Assembly (NCBI GenBank): GCA_012932295.1
Contig: JAAONU010000001.1
Coordinates: 37,417,449-37,481,448, forward strand
Origin: Cyclina sinensis
Taxonomy: Eukaryota; Mollusca; Bivalvia; Venerida; Veneridae
Direction of reading: 5' to 3'
Length of the DNA stretch: 64,000 nt
The stretch's first letter is position 1; every line of letters begins with the position of its first letter. Below the pieces are notes generated by a model. The model saw only the letters and a list, made by a program, of their open reading frames with translations, had not been told where the DNA came from and searched no databases. The position numbers and the translations under genes were made by a program. Of this stretch, positions 49,976-60,221 are shown piece by piece.

Positions 49976-50230
49976 GCCCGCTCCGCTAGCTCAGTGGACA
50001 GAGCATCGGACTGTCAATCCAGGGTTGTGAGTTTGACCCCCAGAAGAGGTTGGAAAAAATTATCTGTGACAACTGAATTCGGACAATGGGTCTGAAGGTC
50101 ATATGGGCCTCACCACTGAATCAAGTGAGGAAGCAGTCAGTCACATGCCGAGAAATCAGTTAGTACTGACTGGATACCTAGGAATGCTGGTTAGGTGGGC
50201 TGACCTCCTGGATATAATACAAAAAGGTTT
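49976..50230 (+). mobile_element. tRNA-derived SINE (unit B, intact)
   Basis: The head CCGCTCCGCTAGCTCAGTGG, an anticodon-like GACTGTCAATCC, and GTGAGTTTGACCCCC (B box) give A and B Pol III boxes in a tRNA-like frame. The acceptor stem does not pair, so it is not a working tRNA. The body has GAATCAAGTGAGGAAGCAGTC and GGTTAGGTGGGCTGACC. Lies in the intron between exons 51691-51231 and about 49899-49586, the site later hit by LINE N5 in unit A. Confidence 0.85.
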
Positions 50231-50373
50231 TAAAGAAGGCGTAAAACTCTTAAAAAGAAACTAACAAAAGAGGAAAACTGAATTATTTTAAATGAGTGAC
50301 AGCTTTGCAACTATTTAATTGTATTTGTAAGCAAGGTTTCGCTTGACGGCGATACCCAACGTAGGACAGCCAA

Positions 50374-50772
50374 TCGGCTATTCTCAGTACTTGACACTTA
50401 AGGGTTATAAAACTCAAAATTAACAAAAATCCTTGACAAAGTTACCTCCTCTTGTGGCAGTCTAAAGCCATGATGATAAAAAAATGTTTTAAATTAATCT
50501 GCAAGGGAAAGGTGACTAGTGCTACCTTGCCGAAAAACTTTAACCAAATTTCTAAGTCGAAAAGTGCCCATGATTCACATAAAAATGCTTGACACAGTTA
50601 CCTCCTCTTGTTAGCAGAGTAAGCTCTTGATGGTAAACAAGTATTGTAAGTTTCAGGGCTATATCTGCAAGGGCTAGGTGAATAATGTTACCTTGCCGAA
50701 AAACTTTAACCTGAACCAACGCCGACGCCGGGGCGAGAACTATAGCCCTCCTTATTCTTCGAATAGTCGAGC
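50374..50772. repeat. TIR repeat, GCTCGACTATTC ends (unit B)
   Basis: Counterpart of 39227-39640, with the same inner subunits and right end ATTCTTCGAATAGTCGAGC. The left end has decayed (CGGCTATTCTCAG). Confidence 0.65.
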
Positions 50773-53296
50773 TAACAAAATCAGACATGAAACAGGTGTC
50801 AAATTTTAAGGGCTTCAAAATGAATTCTATCAACTTCAATCTTAAGTATCTTATGTTTTCCGGGTTTTTTTTTATAAACTTTATGTTATTTATAGATATA
50901 TATGTTCAAATTTGTTTCCTGAAAGCTGTAGGCATAAATGTGCAGTTGAAATGGTTAAAAGGAGGAAAATAAGCTATAATATTTTGCATCTTAAGTACCA
51001 TGTCTAAAAGTATGCACTGTGCACTAATTTCATGCTCTTTAAGTTAAAGCACATCTATGCATCCTGTATATCAAAATTCCATAATGGTGCAAGACCAAAG
51101 AAGTAATAGTAGCTGTCTAATGATCTGATTTCATGTCAGAAGTTGAAAACCCTATATCTACAAAATTAAGATTACATCTTGATGTGCTCATATGGTACAT
51201 GCTATTCAAATATAAAGAATGACCTTTTACCTGATGATATCCTGTTCTGAAGGGTCAACAATATGCTCTTTGAGCATTTCATTTTTCTTGGCCTTCTTCA
51301 GCAAGGTTAGATCTGCCTTGTCCGATTGGAAAATGGCATAGGATAACTGACTCATGAAAGTTAGATACAGTCGGTGAGTGTCTGTGGTGACAGCAGAGTT
51401 GAAGCGGCGCATAAAATGCCACACATCTAAGCGCACTTGCAACTCTGGCCAACCTTCTTTAGATGTGTTGACAGCAGGTGAGCTGCCACAACAATGGGCA
51501 TCGACATACAACAACACTGGTGGGCGAACCTCTGCAGTATGGTAGCGTTTAACTACACCACGGATCATATCATCCACCAAGTAACCCTCAGCTGCTGTCA
51601 TGACACTCTGAACCACCTGTCCATGTTCATTGCTGATGTTTGTGCACCAGGCTGCCGTTCTTGCTGCTTTACCTGCAAGCTTCTTGGCAATCTATTAAAA
51701 AAATAATTTTACTTTATAAAAAATTAAGATGTAGATCTATTGCGACTGTAACTGAAGACTATTCATACAAATGATCAAACTGTAACAAGGTGGGATTTAA
51801 TAGCTTTTCACTAAATGTGTTACAGTTACGAACTATCACTATTTAGTTCTAACTACACAGTTTTGCAGAAATGAAGTCAGAAAAAGCAATAACTGCATGG
51901 AGTTGATTTGTGCAGGCTGAGCTTGAAATGTGTCAATAAGACAGAACCTCAAATTCTACTTCAGACAAACAAATAAATATGATGAATATTTTGAATTTCT
52001 ATCAGGTTTCAAGACTTGTATAAATATTCTTGGGAAGGATAAACAGACAAATCTATAACACACTCGCCTACTACATGTTAATTACTTTGCAAGAATACTG
52101 GAAATAACTAAAAGCTGTAAGTAATCTGTTCTGAAGTATTTGTTCTTAACTGAGAATGGATAAAATATGAGGTGGAACTGGAGCTTTACTATAGTATTTT
52201 AAAGTAACAGATGTTAATTTTTGGTCAGCTGTGTTTGGAGAACTATCCTTCTCGACTATTTTGAATTCGTGGCAAGAAATCTTATAAACGTTTGCCAAAT
52301 GAAAACCTTCCTGAACAAATAATGATTTACAATATAACAGCTGAAAAGGGAAAAATACCTTCTTTGTTGAATCCATCTTTAAATAGCACCCTTCCAAAAA
52401 CTGATGTAATGGCAGCCTTGACTTCATCTATGCGAAGCAAGACATCTTCTGCATACACAGCCTGGAACCACTGGTAACCTGGTACCTCTGTCAACTTGGG
52501 AGGGGCCTCAAATTCTGCCTCAACCAATCCCCTTGTGACAGATCGTTTGAAGGTCTGGCAGTCTGTGTAATACCGAAGGTGTTTGTTTGCCCATTCCTCA
52601 GCATGCTGCTCACTGATCTTCTTTTGAAGTTGAGTGGCGCTGTTACCTTCAGAGAAATATAGCAAATTTTAAGATATTTTTTTTGCAACATACTAAATGA
52701 TCTACAAACAGCACTGAAACTGTTTCAAGTTCTGTTCGGAGAAAAGTATTTCTTCAGTTTCAGGCCTATCAAATGATCTGAAGAAAATATTTTTAACAAA
52801 CCATGACTAAACAATAAATAACATATAACCAGCAACCATTTATGTAAATGTGATGATACAAATGGTATCAGAAATTGTTTAATTACAGACATGTATAATC
52901 AAATAACTGTATTAAATGAACATTTTAAATATACATTAATCACAGTGCAAATGTCAACATGTTGTTGCAACTGTCCTAAAAATGTGTATGTACATGAACT
53001 TCTAATTTACCTATATGATAATGCACATTAACATACGTTTTACTACAGTTAACTTCTTGTCAAGACTGATAATCTATTTCAAGATATAACTAATTGCTTA
53101 TGTTAATTCGTATTACGTCATTAATAGGTCATTTTGTAGGCACTCCCTATTTTGAACGCACGTGCGATAAATGTGATAATGATTCATTTGAACAGAGACC
53201 TTATATAACTTATATTCCTAGTCTCTGTTATATAAGCTCTCTGATTTGAAGCGAACTACACTTTCTTCTAATTTGTCGTTATTTTAGATCACGATG

Positions 53297-53746
53297 CAGC
53301 TCATATTTAAAGGATTTTAATCGAATTGGTAAAGTTATGCAAATAATATGCGCTTGCAAACTTGTAAAGAAGTAAACCTTTGTCAGAGTAGAACGTCAAG
53401 ATTTTGAATGCTATGACACCATTGTTCTGGCCAAAAACTCAACGTATATTTCTAACCTTTATTTATTTAGCTAAATCTATGAGTAGCTCTATTAGATTTG
53501 AACTTTCAACTTCAATAGTACACTTTAGCAACGTGATACGTAAGAATTGCATCGATAATTTCAGAAGCTTAGAATTGCTCTTTTTCTTGTTTTATAGCAT
53601 TTGCAAATCATATTTGTTCAGAGGTATTTCACGACCATTTCGGAAATTAAACTCGTTGCCGTCAGTTGTTTCACTTGTTAACAGGAAGTAAATAATAAAG
53701 TAGTACATTTGATTTATATTTAGGTTATTACTCACTTCCCTTGTCG
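53297..53746. other. Spacer between unit B and tRNA-Phe
   Basis: Single-copy-looking, AT-rich. A 95-codon plus frame (53404-53691) shows no family resemblance, codon signal or splice support. Nothing else seen. Confidence 0.5.
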
Positions 53747-53819
53747 GCCGGAATAGCTCAGTTGGGAGAGCGTTAGACTGAAGATCTAAAGGCCCCCGGT
53801 TCAATCCCGGGTTCCGGCA
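53747..53819 (+). tRNA. trnF-GAA: tRNA-Phe (anticodon GAA)
   Basis: Folds as a full cloverleaf of 73 nt: acceptor GCCGGAA/TTCCGGC, D stem GCTC/GAGC, anticodon stem TTAGA/TCTAA around CTGAAGA, variable AGGCC, T stem CCCGG/CCGGG around TTCAATC, discriminator A. No intron. A box TAGCTCAGTTGG and B box GGTTCAATCCC; the B box has A where G is usual (GGTTCGA). A T-run about 30 nt downstream (53851 on) can serve as the Pol III terminator. CCA is not encoded, as expected for a nuclear gene. Confidence 0.94.
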
Positions 53820-53849
53820 CGAAGTCGGTACTTCGGCGGCTGACACAAC

Positions 53850-55866
53850 ATTTTTTTTTGTTTTCACTAAGTCTGAAACTTCATTAATATTAGCAACATT
53901 GATATTTCAATTTTTTCCATACAAACATCAATCACAACAAATACGTTGAAATATTTCATTTCAATGTACGCAGACTGTTATATTGTTAATCAAAGCGCTA
54001 GGTTTGATTGAAGACGAAGGTTTAATCAATCTGACTGAAGTTCACGATCTCCCTACGGTTAGATCTAAAGACGAGGCATTTATTTCTGTCTTCTCGATAA
54101 CCTGGAATTTCCACTATTGTTATTTATATCCCAGCCAATGACACTATAGCTGATGACGCGTCTAGATAGCGTACATGTACACACGGCGCGTTCAGACAGC
54201 GTGTAAACTTATCTAGCATAACAATGTTTGTTATCGGAAACGGGAAATGCTTAGATATTTTGAAAAAATAATATTCTGCACAAACATTAATTTCATTATT
54301 TTGGAAGATCTTGATAAATAAATTTACCTGAGTTCAGTGACAGTTTATACATGGCAGATAATTGTTTGGGATCCCAGCTATATAAATAGATTTTCACATG
54401 TACTTCCATGAGGGTGGAAGCGTTGCACTAATTGGCTGAGAAGGTGACCTTCTATTGGTCGTCCTCATATAGGAACGTTGAATGTTATTGTTTTGAAATC
54501 TATTAATAGTAACAAGCGATGCTTAGATAGTCATTTTTACATTTTGCTTTTACGGAATCAAGAAAGTCTTCAGAAGCGTGTTCATTGTAAGTCAGCTGAA
54601 AGAATTAAAATATGTAGCATTAACACAAAACTGGTCATGGTATTAAATTAATTCATTCTTCGTTCGTTCGTCCGTCTGTCCTTCCTTATTTCCTTTGTTC
54701 GTTCGTGTTTCAGCTCGGCTTCATCTTTTATTTTGATACAATAAATACGTTTTTATTTCAAGGATAAAGTTACAGGGAATATAAAAAAGAGCGAGAAAAA
54801 CTTAGAAATTTAAAGGATTATTTATGTCATAATTATTTTCACATTTTGTTCGTTAATTACTTTCATCTCGTAGAACTTTAAAGGCGAAATGACAGGTAAG
54901 TACAGGTCCTTCTGGATTTATCATTCACACATGTCCAACCATCTAAATATACAGTTCGAGGGATCTATGTACAGTGCAGTGTCAGATACGTCCGACCCGT
55001 ACGTTACTAGCCACATTGCTGCGTCCTGTGAGCTTGACGTTTGACCTAATCTACTCGTCATGCATAGTTTGAATATCCCTGGAGCAGTTATTTTAGAAAC
55101 CAGTTTTCAAAATGCGGACGTCTTTTCTATTACAAACGAAGGTTTAGTGAAAGATATAAATATCTCTTTTAAAGCTATTTAGAGATTAAGTTGGGAAGTA
55201 ACAAGTGAGAGAGAAAAGACGAGTTACAGTTGGCGGTAGTACATCCCCGGTTCATAACCTTGACCCCGAGGCGCCCGACCAAGTCGTTTGTACCTAGATA
55301 TACAATGAGTCTTGCACTTCATTGAAAAATAAAAGATCGACATTTAAGATCATCATGGAAGAAAAGTAGTAAAATATCCTCAGTCTTTTAAATACCCTCT
55401 TGTCAGTTACTTCGTTCTACGGATATAATGATAATCCATTTGTTCTAAGTCACACTCTCGGTCATTTTCATTTATTCAAAACAATAAATGGAATAAAAAT
55501 ATCCAAATATCCAAAAAGATGTGTTCAGTAATTTATAGTGAGTTTATTTCTAGTAAAGAAACCATGCCCTGTGCTTCTCCGAATTCTGACAAATATTTTA
55601 CACCCCGCGCAGTGTGATGTACTACTGAACATCTTGTTGACACAGCCCCAGATATTATCTAGAGACTGACCTAGAAAAATACCTTAGGGACAAGAGCTAA
55701 ACAGATATTTGTAAAGATAAATCCAGTTTTTTGGCAAAACTAACAATAAAAGGCCTCTTTCGAAGAAGCATACATGTGTAGACTTGTTCTGAAGACAAAA
55801 AAATAAATCTACAGAGGTAATATAAAATACGTGCTTCGAGTTAACATACAGAGGTATATAACTAAA
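53850..55866. other. 2-kb intergenic stretch, nothing recognised
   Basis: A T-run at 53851 (Pol III terminator) opens it. A short TTCGT/CCGT-type simple repeat lies near 54660-54690. No exon with both splice sites and coding character was found on either strand. Confidence 0.5.
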
Positions 55867-55877
55867 TATACACACAA
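55867..55877 (+). repeat. Target-site duplication, left copy, of the L1-type insertion
   Basis: TATACACACAA, repeated exactly at 58861-58871 after the poly(A) tail. Confidence 0.93.
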
Positions 55878-58860
55878 TTGATGAAGATAAAAACAGTCTT
55901 GAGGGTAAATTAACTCAAGAAGAAATGCTCTTTAGTTTAAAAAAGATGTCAAATAATTCATCCCCTGGAATTTCAGGATTTACAGCAGCTTTTTATAAAG
56001 TCTTTTGGATAGACATAGGTAGTTTTTTAGTAAGATCCATGAATTGTGCTTTTAATATTGGAGAATTATCAGTAACACAAAAACAGGGAGTTATAACATG
56101 TATTCCAAAAGGTAACAAGGATAAAACTTTATTAAAAAATTGGAGACCTATTTCTTTACTAAATGTAGGCTATAAAATCACCTCAGCAAGTATTGCAAAC
56201 AGGTTAAAGAAAGTTCTTTCTAAAATAATTAGTGAGACGCAAAGTGGCTTCCTGTCAGGCCGTTTCATTGGTGATAATATTAGACTGATATATGATATAA
56301 TGGACTATACAAAAAAACATAACATTAAAGGAATGCTTTTGCTGGTTGATTTTGCGACAGCTTTTGACTCGTTGTCATGGAGTTTCATGTATAAAGTATT
56401 TCATTTCTTTAATTTTGGTACTGACTTTATAAGGTGGATTCAGACTTTATATAAAAATATTCAATCTTGTATAATTGTAAATGGTCACTTGTCTGACTGG
56501 TTTTATGTCCATCGCGGCTGTCGTCAAGGTGATCCCCTATCCCCGTATTTATTTATCCTCTGTGCTGAAATAATGTCTCTATTATTTAAAAAGAGTAATA
56601 ATATAAAAGGAATTAAATGTAATAATCAGGAATTCTTGATCTCACAGTATGCTGATGACACAACCCTTTTACTAGATGGATCAACTGAATCTCTTAGAAA
56701 TGCAATCAGAATTTTAAAATTTTATGCTGACATATCAGGCCTTCATGTTAATGTAGAAAAAACTATGGCAGTATGGATTGGGTCAAAGAGAGGAAGTAAT
56801 CAGGTCATCTGTCCAGAACTATCCTTACAGTGGGACCATACTTTTAAATTATTAGGTGTTACTTTTACTACAGAGTTAAATGATATTGTCAAGTTGAATT
56901 TTGAAGCAAAGATTAAGGAATTAGAACTTTTATTGCATGTATGGTCTAATAGAATTCTGACACCAATTGGTAAAAATATCGTTATCAAAACATTAGCCCT
57001 GCCAAAATTAAACCATTTATTTGTTAGCCTCCCAACACCATCAAAAGAGATTATCAAAAAGATTCAAGAAATGTTTTTTAAATTCATATGGACCAATGGC
57101 CCAGATAAGGTTAAAAGAGTCACAGTTGTCCAAAACTTCAACAATGGAGGTCTAAGAGTTGTAGATGTTGAAAAATTTATAATGGCACTTAAATGCTCTT
57201 GGATTAGGAGATACTTGAAAGAAAAGTCTCAATATTACATGCTAGTCAGTATAATATGCCCAGCCTTAGACTCTATTGGAAGATATGGTGCAAACTTTGT
57301 ACAAAAAAAATTTCAGAGGTTAGCAATCCCTTCTGGAAAGATATATTACAAGCATTATATAGCATACTTTATGTTAAGAGTCCAAAATCTTGGGAGGAAT
57401 TCTTATCTGTGCCAGTTTTCTATAACCCTAATATAAAAATAGGTGGCAAGTCTTTTTATAGTAGTAATTACACAAAGAAAGGTATCTACTTCATTAATGA
57501 TTTTTTAGGTGAAAATGGTAGTCTGTATTCCTTTGAAAGATTTCAGCAGATAAACAATGTTCAAAATACTAATTTTTTGTTTTATAACAGTATTATTACT
57601 TCAATCAGAACGTATTTAAATACCCTTAATATTGCTCACAAATCCAAAAAGGAAAAAACACCTTTACAACCCCTGATAGCTAAGGTAATTTTTAAACAAG
57701 AAAAGGGTTGCAGGGTTACATATGACCTACTCATTGAATCTGGTGTTAAGCCCACCTCCCAACAGAAATGGACAAATATCTTGAACCTGGATAATTTCAA
57801 CTGGAAAAATGTCTATATCCTACCATTCAAATGTACAAAAGACTCAAGGCTTCAGTGGCTGCAGTTTAGAATTAATCACAGAATTTTGGGAACTAATAAC
57901 CTAAGAGCTAAAATGGGGCTTATCAACAACAATTCATGCTCTTTTTGTAAAAGGTCTCCAGAAACTATAACTCATTTATTTTACGAGTGTTATATGATAA
58001 ATTCTTTTTGGCAAAGTGTTAAATTCTGGATTCAAAGAAAGTGTGAAAATATAAATACAGATTGGACACCCACAGATATTCTGTTTGGTAATATTACTTT
58101 TCCAAAGGTTTTGAACAAAATTCTCTTAACCTGCAAGTCTTATATTTATTCATGTAAAATGAAAATTGGATCACCAAACTTAGAAGGCCTGAAAAAGAGT
58201 ATTATATATTTATATAAGATTGAACGATTCAATGCAAATAAAACAATGAATATTCAAAATTTTGAAAAAGAATGGAGACAATTTCAAGTTTTAGTCAATG
58301 AGTAATTCTTTTAGAAAGTTGTTCATCAGTTCTTAATTTTTGTTTTTTGTTTTTTTTTTTTTTGTTAAACTGACTTTTTGTTTGTTTTGTTATTGCTTTT
58401 TTTTTTTTTTTTTTGACTTGCACTTCTAACCCATCCCCTCTCCCTCCTCCCAATCCCCCTATTTTTTTTCTTTTATCCCGTTTCTTAGAAAGAAAAACTC
58501 ACTGAGCTCATTTTGTCCTTTTTAAATTTTTCTTTTCAATCTAGCATTATTCCAGGTTTCTAAATACTTGCAAAAAGATTGTGTAAAGGGAGACAAATGA
58601 GCATAATAACTAAATAATTGACTTAAGTGGATAGTCTCCCTTTCCATATTTTTGTGAAAATTTTTTTTTTCTTAAATTATGAAGTAGATAGAATGTATGT
58701 CAAATATATACAGATAAGTCTATGGTATCTACGAAGTTTAACTGTTAGAAACAAACACTTATATTAATTTTACATATATATATTATATATTATGCACAGT
58801 ACTTGTATACATGTATGTGAAACCCTGGAAATAAAATATAAATTACAAAAAAAAAAAAAA
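55878..58860 (+). mobile_element. L1/Tx1-type LINE, 5'-truncated, young insertion
   Basis: Runs from TTGATGAAG to an A-run, bracketed by the 11-bp duplication TATACACACAA. Contains the RT and C-terminal part of ORF2, a T-rich 3' UTR (58306-58840) and a poly(A) tail. A 10-bp stem (58585-58594 with 58634-58643, AAAGGGAGAC/GTCTCCCTTT) lies in the 3' UTR. The endonuclease part is missing through 5' truncation, the usual outcome of target-primed reverse transcription. Confidence 0.93.
55881..58305 (+). pseudogene. L1-type ORF2 (RT plus C-terminal zinc region), one frameshift
   Basis: Frame 1 (to about 57303) carries NSSPGISGFTAAFYK, ISLLNVGYKI, ETQSGFLSGRFIGDN, LLVDFATAFDSLSW (RT motif A), RQGDPLSPYLFIL (motif B), QYADDTTLLL (motif C) and LGVTFTTEL. 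Frame 2 (about 57310-58305) carries VSNPFWKDILQ, QWLQFRINHRILGTN and the zinc region CSFCKRSPETITHLFYEC, with a stop at 58303-58305. The two frames join at an A8 run (57303-57310), so a single indel separates them; otherwise no stop in about 800 codons. Catalytic RT residues are intact. The protein would act in cis on its own RNA, but this copy lacks the promoter and endonuclease. Confidence 0.9.
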
Positions 58861-58871
58861 TATACACACAA

Positions 58872-60146
58872 TCTGTTTTCTTCATTCTAGCTAGTTCAAT
58901 TGCTGTTGTGATAACATTTTGTTGAATTATGCAGTATGACAGTACTGTTTATATGTAGGTTAGAGCATATTTTGAATATTCTTCGTAAATAAGAAAGCTG
59001 AAAGGACGGAGCGCAGCGACCAACTGAAGTTTTCTTATTTACGAAGAATAACCGACTTAGTGCAAGCTCCGCCTTTTTACAGACAAAACAATTTTGCCAA
59101 TAGTTTGCCCCTCCCTATGATGATTTATCGTTGCTTACATCATTGCTTCCGGCCCAATGGTTTACCTTATCTATTTCTGCCAGTGTGTTATGTGTATTGT
59201 TAAACAAAATAATGTGTTACACATTTCATTTTTGCACGATGCCAGATGGCCTAATTAATTTGGCGTTGACGGTTTGACCCATTTTATAGAACATTTATTA
59301 TTATTATTGTAAAACCGTTATGACTTGGAAAAAAAGACATCACCTGTCAAATTTTCTCGATGTGCCTTCGACAAGTCTGATTAGTTGGACTAGATGACAG
59401 TACGATAGAGAGAACGCGCAGTTGGTGATTTCAGTTGTCAAATGACGCTCTCGCTGTTGTTGTGCCCACGTGCATTGAGAGTCATTCTTATTAAATACGG
59501 ACGCCAAAATTGCTATGGGTATCTTGACAATAAAGTGTTGACAAATGTTTTTAGAGTTTGGAGTTTTTGCATTTTAATATTTTGCACCAATTCATTTTTG
59601 GATATTTTGTTTTGAAATAATAAAACGAACCATACTACTAATGACGTATGATATGTACACTTCCAAATAAAGAGATAAATCTAGCAATAACACGACAAGA
59701 ATATTATGTGGGCGGAGATTATTGCGCTTGCGCAATGCAACCATAATTTCTTGCCGAAGAACGTGCTCTTCGAGCCGCTCTTCGCCCAAAGAGCTTAAAT
59801 TGATTTTCTGTCTAAATAAGAGACAAATTTTTCAAAAATCCTTGCTGCTGATTGGAAAAAGAAATGGGACATGCACTTATTCAATTTACAATCTTTCATC
59901 TCCAATATCTGATTGTTCAACATTAAACGTTTATTAGCAGTGAATGAATAAGATTTTTTATAAAGATTGTTTGGAACGACTCTGTAAACTAGCGTAATAT
60001 CTGTTTAGTTTAAACTTTAAAATCGACTAGGAAGCAAGTGCTTGCAACTTACATTAATCCCTCTCGATGACTGTATGGTATTCGCTATCGCCTCGGCCCT
60101 TTCTGAGGATTGTACCTGACGGGTGTTATGTGGGTCAAGCTAACCT
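58872..60146. other. Intergenic; one foldback at 58977-59051
   Basis: ATTCTTCGTAAATAAGAAA and its inverse (TTTCTTATTTACGAAGAATA) bracket a short GC-richer loop with GGACGGAGCGCAGCGACC. Another near-palindrome, TTGCGCTTGCGCAA, is at 59723-59736. No gene found. Confidence 0.55.
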
Positions 60147-60152
60147 TTATTT
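60147..60152 (-). promoter_or_regulatory. Polyadenylation signal AATAAA of the Kazal gene
   Basis: TTTATT on the plus strand, so AATAAA on the minus strand, 70 nt after the stop codon at 60222-60224. Confidence 0.6.
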
Positions 60153-60221
60153 GGGGTAAAGAGTAAAATGGGGGAAAAGTAAACAGAGAGGCAGTATCAA
60201 AGTAATGGTTTAATAAATGAA

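Larger units (their letters stand above)
47416..52646 (-). pseudogene. Putative DDE transposase-like gene, copy B (broken, zinc ribbon intact)
   Basis: Exons, minus strand: 52646-52359, 51691-51231, about 49899-49586, 49058-48852, a stub at about 48567-48505, about 48440-48250 and 48029-47416 (stop TAG). Retains IAKKLAGKAARTAAWCTN, LYVDAHCCGSSPAVN, VRLDVWHFMRRFNS, ELALHCRRSTRE, FQAYLLDGMMRWNQD, and a C-terminal ribbon CKKCGHDMRSWGHKQYCG...CPHTS (four Cys plus His, about 47600-47520). Damage: 4-nt insertion near 52380 that destroys the proposed first Asp (MDST), 1-nt deletion near 49600, loss of 2 kb of exons, and an in-frame TAA near 47775. Lesions differ from copy A, so together the two copies cover most of the ancestral gene. 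The N-terminal exons are absent here too. Confidence 0.7.
42129..53296. repeat. Tandem unit B (11.2 kb), second directly repeated copy
   Basis: Begins TTAAATTGACAAGTCAGAG directly after the end of unit A and ends GATCACGATG at 53296, the same sequence that ends A at 42128. Collinear with A apart from indels: B lacks the hAT element, LINE N5 and A 29690-31755, plus smaller stretches (A 29251-29431 and 29485-29528). B keeps 45894-46860 and about 49057-49465, which A has lost. Substitutions run from roughly one to a few percent depending on the segment (by eye). Confidence 0.85.

Noticed and set aside
49976..50045. tRNA-Asp-like sequence (and 33827-33887)
   Set aside because: A and B boxes are present but the acceptor stem does not pair and the sequence runs into a SINE body.
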